Positions 11,961 to 24,738 of a stretch of DNA of 64,000 nt are shown here, one piece after another (the stretch's first letter is position 1; every line of letters begins with the position of its first letter). The stretch covers positions 17,665,754 to 17,729,753 of the forward strand of contig VZDJ01000623.1 in the NCBI GenBank assembly GCA_008694505.1, written 5' to 3'. Both the position numbers and the translations under genes were made by a program. The notes under the pieces were generated by a model that worked only from the letters and a program-made list of their open reading frames with translations, searched no databases and was not told where the DNA came from. Origin of the DNA: Cyanoderma ruficeps. Lineage: Eukaryota > Chordata > Aves > Passeriformes > Timaliidae.

Positions 11961-14900
11961 CCAGGACTGTATCCCAGCTGCCCAACATGTGCCAAACCCT
12001 TTCAGAAACTCACTTGTGCTGTCCATGATAGCATGGGGGTCTCTCTGGATGACTGCTCTTCAATTTTCATTTCCTCTATAAGTGTGCCTTTTTTCTTTTC
12101 AACAAGGACCATCAGAAGGATCATCTGCATTCTTTTTCCTTACCTTAATTGCTTAATTCAGATGGCAGCTACGAACAGTACATAGGTTTTGTCTTTAAGC
12201 TTTTGTTACAACTAAACTGAACTAAAAAAGCCAGACGGGTTGACTCAGTTCAAGGAAAGACTGTCAGGAGATTTTTCTCCACAGCTAAGAGGCAGGTGGG
12301 CAGTGCTGTTCTTACAGACAGCTTTTGAGGGAAATACTGCCACAAGCAATGAACTTGAACGTCTCTATGTTCTGATCTTTCCTCTTCTTCTTTTGTCCTT
12401 CATCTGCCAGCTCAGGCATTTTCTCTGTGTCCGCGTGTTTGATCGTGATGCCCTTAGCTTTTATCTGGCCTTCTACCAAGGGCTCTGTCTATCCTGTACA
12501 AGACTGCCCGGAGGTTGTTTAACATTAGACAGGTGCATTCAACCCAAAATGGTTGAGTTACATTTTGCTTTATCTTCTCTTACTCTCAAGCAAGAAGGCC
12601 ACAGCTAAGGCTAAAGACAAGAATTTGTAGCACGTCTGTACTTCTAGGCACTTATCAGACTGAGCAGATGAGTGCCAGGAAAATGTAAAAATCCCTATGC
12701 AAGGGATTATCAGATTACCACATTTATTCTTCTTATGTCTCTGTAAGGAGGGGATTGTTATTTTGCAGGTGCAATAAAGAGACATAAACAGACCAGCTGA
12801 CATGACTGGTGTCACACAGAAAGGCTGTAGAGATTACTTTTCATTAATTACATTCTTCCCAATGAACTATAACTTTCTGGATTTTTGTTCTATGGAGCTC
12901 TGTTAAAGTTTTATCCAGAGCAGAAGGATAAATCCTATATATATGTGTGTATATTTATATATACCAATAAAATATGAAAGTGATCATTTCAGAAAGATTT
13001 ATGATGCCAAATTAAAATATTTATTATTAATAACTTGGCTGAGGATGGCTAAGCAGTCATGATAACCATTTTCACACATTGAAGCCTTTAAATGAGAAGG
13101 TCCAGTGAGGTATGTTGGAAGTATTTTGAGAAGCAACAGAAATTGATCGGAGTGAGATTTTGCATGGCACCTATCCTCAGTCAGGGAAATAAAGGCAATA
13201 CATTTCTTGCAGAAAAAGTGAGATTTAGCAGGTATGGAATTTTCTTCTTATAGTGAAAAATGCATAGCAGAAACAGTATTTTTCCTTTATTTCCAAATGC
13301 CAATCACAGTGTCACCAGAAAACACCTGTGAGTAAAGCATGTTGGAAGGACCAATGTCTAGGTTGTGAGACACTGGATCAGAGTTAGTATTAAAGACAAA
13401 TCTTTAATGTGCTCTCATGAGGTGAAATGGCTTTTGTGGAATTTACTTTTCTGGCTTCTGTTCTAAGGCTGGTTTGGTCTGCTTGCATTTTGTTGACAAT
13501 CTGTCAAACATCATTTGTCTCTGAACAATAGGAATGTTTAAGCATCAGTGTGCCCCTGTCTGTTTTACCACTGTGGCCCAGATCTTACCAGAAAGACTTA
13601 ATTTAATTTTCTTGGGAATAAAGGATAACTTCACAAATCAACAGTGTAAAATTGATACACCATCTGGCATTGTAAATAGCATTTTGAAATTATTTGGTCT
13701 TTCAAGCAAGTTTTTATGGACAAATAAAAAAATAAAAAGGAAAAGTTTAATTAAAGAAGAGGAAAAATGGAGACTGCTTTTTCTTGTAAAACAAGAATCC
13801 ATGCAATCTCATGTAACGGTGGTGAAGAAAACAAAACAAAAACAAATGGAAAACCAGAGGCAATAGGTGGAATCTATTAATAATTTAATGAAAAGCTGAG
13901 GCTCAGGCTACAAGAAATTGAATTTTGTTCAACTGCAGAAAACACTCTGAACTAGCAGGCCTGGACTGATGGAATAAATCTCTTCTATTAACATGAGAGA
14001 TAATTTTATGTAAATGTATTTGGAGACCTTCTAGCAGAGCTGAGCATCTTAGCAGTACCACTTAACATCTTTGCAGGGTAATTGCATTTAGTCCAAGGTC
14101 AACTGAAGGAAATAGCTGACTAAATTAGCATTAACCAAGTTCCTGGGGGGCTTGGGGCATTGTAGACACTCGATCTTGCCTCCAGAAAGGACATGTTGAC
14201 ACTGGAGAGGCCAGCTGCTTCCAGTGCACTGTGTCTTATTCAAGTGGGGCAAATTTTGTCACCCAGGGAAGATTTAAGACTCACAGGGACAGTCTGGGCT
14301 TGAGTTTTCTTCCAGTTTCCATCTCTACCTTTTTTAAATGGATTCAGATTCATGCATCTTTCTCCAGCTTCTTTTTATCGCTGTGGGTTGGGAATGATGT
14401 CCCCATGGTACTAACATCTTTCCTTAAAGCATGGAAATAAAGTAATGGTTATAGTCCTCAGGAGGGTGGGGGATCCAGCTGGGTTTTTGACGAGCTGCTT
14501 CTCTGAGAAGAGACAGCCTCCAAGTCCATGAGCACATCAGTGTGCTAGCGGAGTTGGATGAGTGTTGGGAAGCATCAGCCAGAATGGGAACGGAGTCTCT
14601 TTCCAAAAGAGGGATGTCAAATGCATTTTCTACAGCTGCCAAGGTGAGAGGAAGCTCTTTGTTTGTCCACCTTGTGCTGGTGCTTGTTGTAGAAATAGTT
14701 GTCGGGGATATGTAACAGAACAGATGCTCGTGGATATAGAGCACGTCCCCCATTTACTGAGCCAAGGGTCTAGGCCAGTCTGCTTGCACTGTTACTTAGA
14801 ACTTTAAAACTGCCTGGACATGTGTTGTGTGTAGGGCAGCAGAAGAGAAACATGTATTTTTTCTTTCCTTGCTTTGACCTCTTGGAAGAAAAAAAAACAG

Positions 14901-15483
14901 GTGAAAGTGTTCTTGTTGGGTTCCCAGAAATGTATGATCTTGTTCTTATTATTTTAAAACATTTGCAGTTGCAGTGTTTACTTGAATATGTGGTACAGAA
15001 CACCAATTTCTTTGTACTCAGGTCTTAGTTTGCAGTGATTCCTTATCTTCCGCAAAATGTGCAGCCCATTTGATGAGAAGTTGACAGAAGGCAGTTTCAA
15101 ACCCATCATGTGGTATCTCTGAAGGATGGAAAAGAAGATAGAGCAGAGTGGAGCAGATCATGAAAAAATCTGTGAAGAGAAAGCCTAAGTTCTGCTCTTG
15201 GCTCAGAGATGTGCTCAGACATGTTCACTTTACACAAAAAATGGCACTGCAGATGGTGACCTGTTGACTTAATTGGGGTTATTCCAAGCATTGACATTTT
15301 TCCAAGCATATTCCATGGCATCGTGATCCTTTTGAGTTATGCTCTACCTGTGTGTTAGAGAATGATGTGCATAATACTGTACTGGATTATTGTTTTGCAG
15401 TTGTTGTATATGGAAAGCTGAGTTAGAGTCCTTAATGGGAGAAGCAATTGATGCATTGAGGATATTATTCCCCCCATTAGTCC

Positions 15484-15614
15484 TATTCCTGAAAATGTTC
15501 AAGGCCAAGTTAGATGGAGCTCTGAGTAAACCAGTCTAGTGGAAGGCAAGCGGATTGGAACTAGATGATCTTTAATGTCCCTTCCAGCCCAAACCATTGT
15601 AGGATTGTAGGATT
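15484..15614 (+). mobile_element. CR1 LINE 3' fragment
   Basis: Sense CR1 3' end with 'aaggccaagttagatggagc', 'ggaactagatgatctttaat' and 'cccttccagcccaaaccatt', followed by a short tandem 'gtaggatt' in place of the usual tail octamer. A small internal deletion relative to the usual CR1 sequence lies near 15540. Confidence 0.88.
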
Positions 15615-16864
15615 ATTAGCTCTAAATTTAGTCCAAGTCTTTTCCTACATGTCTCCTAAGAAGTCAGTGATGATACATCAGAGAAAACTCAATGGCATAA
15701 AAATCATTCCTAGTATCTAATTTTCCTGTGACCTATTCCAAAATTATATATGAATGTAGTCACATCTTAGATTGCAGACACATTTTGGCATTGCTGTGGT
15801 AATTTTTGATAATATTGGAGCTCTCCATTTAGATCATCAGGAATTTTAAGACTCCCTGGCAAATGGTCTGTTTGCTGTGCTGTGGAATGTAAAAATTGTG
15901 CAGCCTTTATTAAATAGAAATTATACTTTATCTCCTTGCATTATACAATCTCAGATTTTTTAGGTAGACTGTAAGAAAATAGCTGTCTCTTTCCCTAAGG
16001 ATCTGTGTTTATGAAATCATCTTTACAAAACATTGCAGAAATCATGCTTTGCCTCAGTGAACCAGCAAAGCACCATTATTCCGTTGAAGTGCAGCTGGGA
16101 TGATTTACTCTAGCTGAGATCTGGTTCTGCACCTGGAGAAACATTGGCTTTCAATCTCTGCTCTCCAGCAGGACAGCAGTTAGGAAAATTATTCATTGGG
16201 TCACGTTAGCACACTGACACTACAATTTTCTGTTGCTGCTCAGAAAAATAGTTACCTTCAGCCAAAAATTGGGTTCAGACACTCTTGCAGACATGTGATG
16301 TTTTGTCTTTATGGGAAGCTTCTAAGGTAGCAACATAGTAATGACTTAGAAGTCTGGAAACAGACTTTGGAATGAGAACCAAGAAAATTTGTCTTTGGCT
16401 TTACTGCAGGTTTTCTGACTGACCTTGGACAACTGAAAATCATTCCATGTTTTATTTCCTCCCTCAGTAAAATACCAATCTGGCTATATTAATCAGTGTT
16501 TGTAAAGATCCTTGAAATCCTTAGATAAAAGAGCATATTACAGATCACAGAGTAGTTGGAATAGATGTAGCCTATAAAATGGTGCAATCTACCAAACTTG
16601 GGAAGAAAAAGAGGGGAAGAAAAAGCCCATCCTATTAGTGTGCTCAGCTCCCCAGGCAGATTGTAAAGAAGCTCTCTGAACCTGGCAAATTATCTGTCAC
16701 GGTTTTCCCAGATGGGAAAGAAATGAGCTGCCAAGCCTTGGTCAGGATCTTCTGTGGCTTTTCTGCCTTGAATATGTCCGTGTACTGCATGATAACTTTC
16801 TGTTCTCTTTGTTTTTAAAATGCACCTTGCTTTTCATTAGGGCAATACTGTTAAGACACTACTG

Positions 16865-17080
16865 GCTGTTAGGAAAAGGTTCTTCACTCAGAGGATGGAT
16901 GGGCACTGGTACAGGCTCCTGAGGGAGTGTCATGGCACAAAGCCTGCCAGAATTGCAGAAGTGTTTGGACAACACTTTCAGGATCACGGTATAATTTGAG
17001 AGCTGTTCTGTGCCAGGCCAGGAGCTGGGCTCAGTGATTCTTGTGAGTCCCTTTCATCTCAGGAGATTCTATGAATCTGT
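16865..17080 (+). mobile_element. CR1 LINE 3' fragment upstream of exon B
   Basis: It shows 'aaaaggttcttcactcagag', 'gatgggcactggtacaggct' and the terminal 'ggagattctatgaatctgtg'. This is a CR1 relative from a different subfamily than the 7812 copy, in the same direction as the gene. It ends about 310 bp before exon B. Confidence 0.8.
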
Positions 17081-17390
17081 GGGATTCCAGTGTGATGATG
17101 TGAATCCTACAGCAGTTTATACTTAATGGAGTATATGATGCAGCAGTTGCTTTTATGTAGTAGGGAAATTGTAAACCTCACTTTGGGTATCAAAGGTTTT
17201 TACACAATGCCTGAAAAAGCCTTCAAGGGCAGCATCCCACCATCAAAACACACAGCGTGGCCTTCAGCTTTACAGGTTGTAAAGGTCTTGGCTTTCTAGT
17301 CCATAGGCATTTGCAGCCACATCAACAGAGTAAAAAACTGCATTTGTCAAAAAGACTTACTATTTCTTGTCATTTTTCTCCTTCTTGCAG

Positions 17391-17510
17391 GCATGCGTGT
17401 GTGATTCGAGGCCAGGTGATGACAGCAGATGGGACCCCTCTAGTTGGAGTGAACATCAGCTTTGTCAACAATCCTCTGTTTGGATACACAATCAGCAGAC
17501 AAGATGGCAG
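17391..17510 (+). CDS. TENM4: Exon B: transthyretin-like domain, first half
   Basis: This 120-nt exon supplies one base to Gly and ends with two bases (AG) of Ser. It reads [20 protein letters not shown], then [19 protein letters not shown]. This is the carboxypeptidase-regulatory/transthyretin-like beta-sandwich of teneurins. NIS is an N-glycosylation sequon. The acceptor is CTTCTTGCAG and the donor is GGCAG|GTAGGA. Entry and exit phases are equal (2 and 2), so skipping it would not shift the frame, although half the domain would be lost. CR1 copies in the same orientation lie on both sides. Confidence 0.97.
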
Positions 17511-17634
17511 GTAGGATGTCTGTATGGGGTTTACAGTCACTAAAGAGAAACTCCTTCCAAGAGCACATTTAGTGACACCTTTAGGAGATGTTGGTGCATT
17601 AGTGTTGGTTGTTTCGGGGCTATGTTTGGCTGCT

Positions 17635-18455
17635 GACTGGTCCCCAGTGGTGTTCCTTGCTTTTCAACTCCAGGGCCAGTCTTGTTCAATGTATTTATCA
17701 ACAGCCTGATGCAGGAGTTGAATGCACCATTAGCAAGGTGCTGATGGTGCCAAAGTGGGAGAGCCTCTTGATGCACCTGAGGGACAAGAGACCTTGCAGA
17801 GAGATCTAGACAGATCAGAGCATTGGGCTGTGATGAATGGGTTGGATTTTAAAAAGTCAAAATGCAGATTTTTTGCACCAGGAACAGAGTTACACCAGGC
17901 ACAAGGATAAACGGGGAGAGGAGTGGCTGGAGAACAGCCCTGCAGACAGGGATCTGGGGGTGCTGGCCAGCAGCAGCTGAATAGAAGCTGTTAGGGAGGT
18001 ATGTCTTGGCAGCCAAGAGGGCAAACCCCATCCTGTGGTGTATCAAACACGGCATGACCAGCCAGTCCAAAAGGTGGTTGTTCTGCCGTATCCAGTGTTG
18101 GTGCAGCCTCGCCCAGAACACTGTGTGCAGTTCTGGGCTCCACAATTTAAGAAAGGTGTTCAGGTCCCTTAATGTGTCCAGAGGAGGGCAAGAAAGCAGT
18201 GACAGGACTGGAAAGAATATCCTGTGAGCAGCATCTGAGGACTCTGAGTTTCTCCAGTTCAAAGAAAAGAAGACTTGAAGGGTGACCTCATTACTTCCTA
18301 CAGCTTCCTGAGGAGGGGGTATGGAGAGGGAAGTGCTGAGCTCACCTCCTTGCTGTCCACTGATGGGACTCATGGGAATGGTTCAAAACTGCACTAGGGG
18401 AGGTTTAGACTGGGCATGAAGAAATATTTCTTAACTGATAGGGTGCTTAAACGCA
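17635..18455 (+). mobile_element. CR1 LINE, long fragment with ORF2 end and 3' UTR
   Basis: This is the longest CR1 copy in the window. Its left part matches the end of the reverse-transcriptase ORF region ('gggccagtcttgttcaatgt', then 'tttatcaacagcctgatg'). It continues through 'acagggatctgggggtgctg' and 'tgcagttctgggctccacaa' to 'agaaatatttcttaactgat', where it breaks off before the 3' end. Many frameshifts are evident, so it is an inactive relic. A 174-codon open frame on the opposite strand (17849-18373) is an artefact of this element. Confidence 0.85.
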
Positions 18456-18929
18456 GGCTTCCAGTTAAGAAAACTTCCCTGTCCAACCATCCAGAAGCTG
18501 CTCTGGCAGTCACACTCTCACCACCTGAGCTGGGACCAAGGCCTCTTTGCAGCTATACCTCACATTCACAGTCACACTGGGGTTCCTTACCTGCTCAATC
18601 CCAGGTTTCCCACAGCAGTGTCTCAGATATCCAGATCCCTAAAACAATTTCATCTTGGTGCAATAACTAAATAAAAAAAGAACAGCCTGAGCTGGTGCCA
18701 ACAGACAAAGGAAACCCTGGGCTTTTATCCCCTCACAGTCTATGCATGGAAAAGTCTGGAGTCGTTGGCTCCTGTCGTGTTTCCATAGAGGCACTTGGCG
18801 ATTCCCAGCCTCTTGCCTCAGTCTTCGCCTTGGCCTCCTGCCCCCCAAGTAGCTCAACCTGCAGCTCACGCTGCAGTTGCACACCGAGCTACCTGCACCA
18901 AATGTAACCTTAGCATTCCTAGAGACATT

Positions 18930-19045
18930 CAATGCTCCAAGCCTGTCAGTGTTTAGAGGCATTTGGACAATGCCCTTAATAACATGGTTTGATTTGATCA
19001 GCACTGAACTGCTAAGGGAGTTGAACTTGATGATCCTTGTACTTC
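18930..19045 (+). mobile_element. CR1-like LINE 3' tail
   Basis: The text 'catttggacaatgcccttaa', 'taacatggtttgatttgatc' and 'ttgaacttgatgatccttgt' is the 3' part of a CR1 subfamily in sense orientation. It ends just before the pentanucleotide repeat. Confidence 0.75.
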
Positions 19046-19059
19046 CATAACAAAAGAAT

Positions 19060-19143
19060 AGCCTCTTCTCTTCCTCTTCTCTTCTCTTCTCTTCTCTTCT
19101 CTTCTCTTCTCTTCTCTTCTCTTCTCTTCTCTTCTCTTCTCTT
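19060..19143. repeat. (TTCTC)n pentanucleotide microsatellite
   Basis: Uninterrupted CTTCT/TTCTC units run into the assembly gap, so the true length is unknown. The + strand is purely pyrimidine. The open frame translated through this repeat and the Ns is not a gene. Confidence 0.95.
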
Positions 19144-19239
19144 NNNNNNNNNNNNNNNNNNNNNNNNNNNNNNNNNNNNNNNNNNNNNNNNNNNNNNNNN
19201 NNNNNNNNNNNNNNNNNNNNNNNNNNNNNNNNNNNNNNN
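19144..19239. other. Assembly gap (96 Ns)
   Basis: A run of 96 Ns separates the TTCTC repeat on the left from a short A run (19240-19248) on the right. The gap is probably a collapsed or unresolved low-complexity stretch. Confidence 0.99.
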
Positions 19240-20930
19240 AAAAAAAAAGGTGTCTCCTGCTTCCAGCAGCTCTATTCTTGGTAATTCGTGTTGAAATGAT
19301 TAGAAAGAAGTCATTAAGATTACGGTTGTGTTAGAGGCAAAATCTGAGCAATCATGCTCAACCAAAACAAAAGCAGTGCAAATTGGGAATGTCTTTCATC
19401 TTATCTTTTGTTTGTCAGTGCTAATTGGCTCCCTTTCTTTTAAGAACAAAAACGTAACAGAAGGGGTTCCAGCTGCATATGCTCTACGTATTGACTACTA
19501 ACCACTAGCACTTGGGAGAGGATTTATGGATTTTAGCACCTCTCCAGTCCACGACTTTCATTTGATTTGGCCAGAGAAACAGATAGAATTGTAATGAAAA
19601 AGAGGAACATGTGCTAGCAACATGTGCTTGATGCTGTCCTGATCACACTCAGGGATGTTTGCACCTACTGTAACACTGATGGGGACTGGGAGGCTTTCCA
19701 AGAGATACTCCAGCTTTTTGATGCTATGACAGTAAAATGCACATGATAAAGAGGCATTCCAGGAAAAGGACACCCCTGGAGCTGATGTCTCTTATTGCCA
19801 GTAGCTTAGACATTATTGCAAAAAGGAGAAGATTTGAACATTCGTGCTTAAGGGTGTCTCTGGCAACCTTTCTGAACCTACTTTGTGAGAAAGTGGGATC
19901 CAAACCACACTCACGATCAGCTTGCTGTGTGTGGACCAGCACAAAGTCTGTATCCAGTAGAACAGATAAATATGACTAGAAGATTCCTAGACAACAATGC
20001 CTGTCATAAGCTTTTGTTCTGTCTGTTTCCCTGTATGTGTACAACACCCACCTACTGTGTGTAATCATTCATTTAGATTACAAGTACTGTGAGGAGAGAA
20101 ACCATCTTTGCTTTGCAGTTGTGCTGTACCTAGCACAGAGGGGCTTTATTGTGAACTGGACCTCTAGCCAGCAAACATGCAAGCTAAAGGGACAGAGCAT
20201 GGAGGTGACTGCTGCTTTCAGGCTCCAGACCTTTGTAATATTCAAGCAACTATTTTTTCCTGATTATTGGGTGATGAAAGATAAACCCCCCCTGACATAA
20301 ATCTTCTTCTAGTGGCAGTTCAAGCTGGGGATGCTCCTTCCATGCTATGTCCTTCCCAAGGTCCAGCTGAGCAGGGGCACAGGGCAGAAAGCAATGCAGC
20401 CAGAGCATCAGTATGCTCCACCAGGCTTCGGTGGACTCCTGGTTCCTTGGAGTGGCTGCCAGCCTCCAGAAGCTAAACTAGTTACGAGGAGCTCAGGGCT
20501 GCAGTTTGCTGACTCAGCCCCCAGCAGACACTCAGCTCTAAGTGATAAAAATGACAGAGATCAGCTGTCTCAGAGCAAGGAATCTGTGACCAAGTGGGAT
20601 TCATCCTAAAGCTGTGATTTCTGTAGGCAGCTGGTGGGGGGTCTGTGTAACCCCAGACTCTGTGGTGTCAGCGCTTCTGATTTCACTTTCTTCACCTTCC
20701 TCTCAAGTCAGTCTGCTTCTACAGAAACCCGGTGCACAAACATCAAACAAAGTGTCCAATTGCAGTGAAGAGCCTCCAGAATAATGAACATACCTTCCAA
20801 CTTGGCTAAGGTGATACATGTAGGTATTTTCTCAAATGAACAGGCACATCACTACATCTGTGTACTCTGTAGGTACTCTATGGACAAAAACCACTTGTCC
20901 ATAAATGGACAAGTTAAAGAACACCAAAAT

Positions 20931-21068
20931 TCATAGAACCATGGGATGGTTTGAGTTGGAAGCTACCTTAAAGATCATCTAGTTCCAACTCCCCTGCCAT
21001 GAGCAGGGACTACTCCCACTAGACCAGGCTGCTCAAAGTCCCATGAAATCTGTCCTTGAGTCCAGTGA
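20931..21068 (-). mobile_element. CR1 LINE 3' fragment, antisense
   Basis: It begins 'tcatagaaccatgggatggt' and continues 'agatcatctagttccaactc', 'accaggctgctcaaagtccc'. This is the complement of the CR1 3' end, so the element is opposite to the gene. Confidence 0.9.
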
Positions 21069-24000
21069 CTTCCTCAGTGGTCTGTAAATTATCTTGAATT
21101 ATTTAAGACCATTCAAGCTAAAATTTGTCAGGGCAGAAAATGTTGTCAGACATCCCTAATTTCTAATCCCAGCCTCACTGCTGATTTAGTGGGTACCATT
21201 AGATGCATCTCTTGACCTTCCTAGGCCAGTGAACCAGCCTGTGAAAGGGAATTGATATTTACTTGCCTTCCTTACTGATTGTTATAGTATTTATTTAATA
21301 CTATTTATAAAGCACTTTCCAAATAATGTGAAGAATTCATGCTACTCCAGTTTCTATTATCTTTTTTATGGGTTTGAGTATTTTTTTAATAGAGCGTGAC
21401 ATGTCATCAGCTTTTGTACAGCAAAGTTTCATGTGATTGAATCAACTTTCTTATTAAGAAATCGATACTCTCAGATAAGAAGCAGGTTCTCCTGACTTGC
21501 AGTAGCAGGCTGCATGCATTCCCAGTCCAGAGCAGCCTACAATTATACAGGGTCATCTCTCCCACCTTCAGTGTCGTTCTGGTTTGGAGAATAAATGGGA
21601 GCACACATGCAAGCAGTTAGCTTGTTCCAGGGGTCATGAGATAACTGCATAAAAGTCATCAGGGTTATTATTTGCCATATTCACCATAGGAATATCTATT
21701 CTTGAAAATGTGCACTGAGTTGCCTTAAATTGATTTAGTAAATCAGTTTACTGATAGCAGGGAAATAACTGGGGTTTTAAAGTAAGGGAATTTAAAGATA
21801 CAATTGCATCAGTTTAGCTAGATTAGTTCCTAAGCTGTTTTGTTGCTCCAGGTTTTGGGGTTTCTTTTTGGCATGATAAAGTTTACAAATGAGTCAGTAA
21901 AATTTCAGTTTTAGAATTACAGTGAACTAAATTTTTCACCTCTGTAAGGGGGTTCACTTTATTCCACGTCCCTCCTAGTACACTGTTCAGATACAGCCTG
22001 AAATAGTGAAACCCTGGTCCTAAGTCACATTCCTTAGACTGGGCAAAACTTTTATAACTTCAAGACTTGCATGTGTTTTTAGTGTAATTACTGCAGCAGA
22101 GACTTTGCTTATATAAGAAGGCATGAATATAAAATGACAACTCTAAAACTATTCTGTTGTATGCATTTCTTTGTAAAGCAAAGTTAACAGATAATTCAAA
22201 TTATTGGTACTGGATTATACACCACATTTTTAAATAAAGCTTTAAATTAGGTTTAAGTGGTAGTATAGAGAGACTGCAAGTCCTCAGTATCCCTGGGTTG
22301 TGAGAACAGTATTAATAAAACAGCAAGAAAGTCTCCAGACTTTTACCACATTGTATTCAGCACCTTTGTCATGGCTTTCCCAGAAATACCAAAACCATGA
22401 ACTTTCAGAGAAAAGAGATGAGAAAGGGTTACACTTTCCTGTGGATTTTTTATTTTTTGAACCTGCTTTGGATAAATAGATAATTTCATCATTCAGCTTG
22501 TCTCTCCAGAGTCTTTAAAGAAAAACAACAAAACGACTGTACCATAAGTATGATTTTTACAAAGGGATAAAAAATACATCAGATATGAGCAGCAAAAACA
22601 GAAATAAAATTATCTCATTCTTTCAATCCCAGGACAGTTTTCCTTTTGTTAAATTTAATTTTACTGAAGGAAACTGGGAGGTGTTTTCAGTTTGTTTTTT
22701 CTGTTTGGTTTGGGTTTTACCTTTTGTTCAGTTCATCAAGGTAACTTGAAAGCTGCACCTTGGGACTCTGAGAAAACCAGCTTGTAAGCAACACCACTTG
22801 CTAAAAAATACTGCATGGTTCTGTTTTCACAGCTGCTGGAGCCTGACATGGAGGCGGTGCTTGCCCTTCTGCATCCTGTTTTGGGGATGCAGGAAAGGCC
22901 AGGACGTTTACCCCCAGCAGATTCCCATCCCTGATCCAGGCTCAGTGCAGCCAAAGGGATGAAATGGAGGTGTTAGCAAATAAAACCTCTTCCAGCTTGC
23001 CTAAAAACTTGTTGAGCATCATTTGTAATGTTTATTTCTTCGCTCTTGTTGGCCTGTTCGATGCCCAGATCCATCCAGAGCAAGCGTCTCCCCACAGCTG
23101 AAGGACTTGCCAAATGCTAATTGACTGTTAAAAACATTCACATCAGGGTAGAAACGTTGTGCAGCTTTGCTGGCAGGGACCAGCAAGTTACTCCTCATGC
23201 TGCTGCAAGCCAAGCTCCATAGGTCTGGGGACATGATGCCCCTACTTGAGTGGTAGAATAAACATGGCTTTGGCTTTTTGAAGTGCTTTCCACTTCCTCT
23301 CATGGACTCAATTCAACATTCTTAAATGAATAACTTTCTTTTCATAATTCTGTTTCCTAAATGGCACCTCAGTCCATCAGCCATGAAATAAAAAAGGTTA
23401 CCCCAAAAAATTGCTTGACAAAGACTTTTCTTAGAAATAGTTCGTGCCCATTGTCGCTCCTCCTGGATTTTTGCACCCAATCTGAAAGCCTCACAATTAA
23501 TTTTAAAAAATAATTTTTAAATACTTTTTCCACCTTTTTTCTTACCATATATTTACAAGGTGCATCAAGTCTGGCTTTGGGCAGAGTGTTTCAGATCCCA
23601 GCTCTCATGCAGAGAAACATTTAAGCTCATGGCTCTTTAAGCACGTGAACGGCTCTGCTGAAACCAGTGAGCCTGATCACATGCATGAAGTCTCAGTGAG
23701 AGTGTCATACAGCAGTACCCAGCATGAAAGTGAGAAGGAGGGATGAGAAAACTTTCTTTGCCTGAAGCACGTGTTTGGCATTGCAACCGCAGACAGTGAG
23801 ATAAACACAAAGGAGCAAAAACAAGAGATGGTCAATTTCTGTTGAAATGCTTTCCTATCTTACTTAACACCTCTTTTTTGGGGCCATGCATAGTAGATAC
23901 TTGATAAATTGGTACTTGATAAATTCTCCATCTGTGACAAGATGTGAAGTTTAAATACAAAACTAAGAAAACCACCAGATCCTTATCCCAACATCTTTAC

Positions 24001-24738
24001 ATCCAGAGGATGAATATTTTCCTTATCAAGGTAACATTTTTTTTACTGAGCTCTGGAAGGCTGTCTGTCATCCAACACTAACACAGGTAGAAAAGCCACT
24101 TGGCTGGAGGCACCTTAGGGTGAAGTCAGAGACCACAGGCAGTGATTCATCTGCCCTGCTCTAAATGCTGAAGAGTCAAAAGAGATGATGTGCTGAGGGC
24201 TGTGGCACACAGACACCGTGCACTGTATGTATTTCTAGTAGAAGAGGCTCCGTCCGTGACTGGGCTCTCTGTGTTCCCTGGGTTGCATTAGGCATTAGTC
24301 AGGTTAGAAGAGATGCCAAGACAATTTATATGGAGATGTGTCAGAGAAACTGCTTTCCAGATAGTTTATTTCATCGGGTGAATTGATCCAATGTGTGCAT
24401 TTGTTTGGATAATAACTGCTTAAAAAAAAAAAAATTAGTATGTATGGCCAAAATATGTTGGTGCTAGAAAAGCACCAACAAAGATAAACACATTTCAAAA
24501 AGGGATGGGTATGATTTCAATATTCATGAGGACAAGGTGCAAAGAAGCTGAGCTTGGACTCCTGCCTCTGACACTTGCTGTTACTCAGGTAAAGCCTATT
24601 TGGGCTGCAGACTTTAGATTCATAAAATGAGAATGATGATATTTCTTGCAGTTTTTTTTCTGGGGTCCTTTCTAGGCAATTGATACAAACAAATGGGGTA
24701 GTGCTTGCACTAATTTTGTATTCCTTCTCTTAAAACAG

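Larger units (their letters stand above)
4009..17390 (+). other. TENM4: Intron A-B (13.4 kb)
   Basis: This is the longest complete intron in the window. It starts GTAAGTG and ends in a long pyrimidine tract with CTTGCAG. It holds CR1 fragments at 7812-7984, 9003-9067, 11681-11960, 15484-15614 and 16865-17080. The rest is AT-rich unique sequence without a recognisable gene. Open frames of up to 122 codons (12240-12608) have no recognisable domain or splice context. Confidence 0.9.
17511..24738 (+). other. TENM4: Intron B-C (7.2 kb)
   Basis: It starts GTAGGATG and ends TTAAAACAG. It contains a long CR1 copy (17635-18455), a second CR1 tail (18930-19045), a TTCTC microsatellite with an adjoining assembly gap (19060-19239) and an antisense CR1 (20931-21068). 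The stretch 21100-24738 is AT-rich, with no repeat or gene that I recognise. A near-tandem duplication of 'tacttgataaatt' lies near 23898-23926. Confidence 0.9.

Noticed and set aside
12240..12608. 122-codon open frame in intron A-B
   Set aside because: Its length is within the chance range for this window and no domain is recognisable.
17849..18373. 174-codon open frame on the minus strand
   Set aside because: It lies within the antisense of a CR1 LINE relic and has no domain. It is a by-product of the element.
19037..19294. Open frame across the TTCTC repeat and gap
   Set aside because: It is translated through Ns and a microsatellite.
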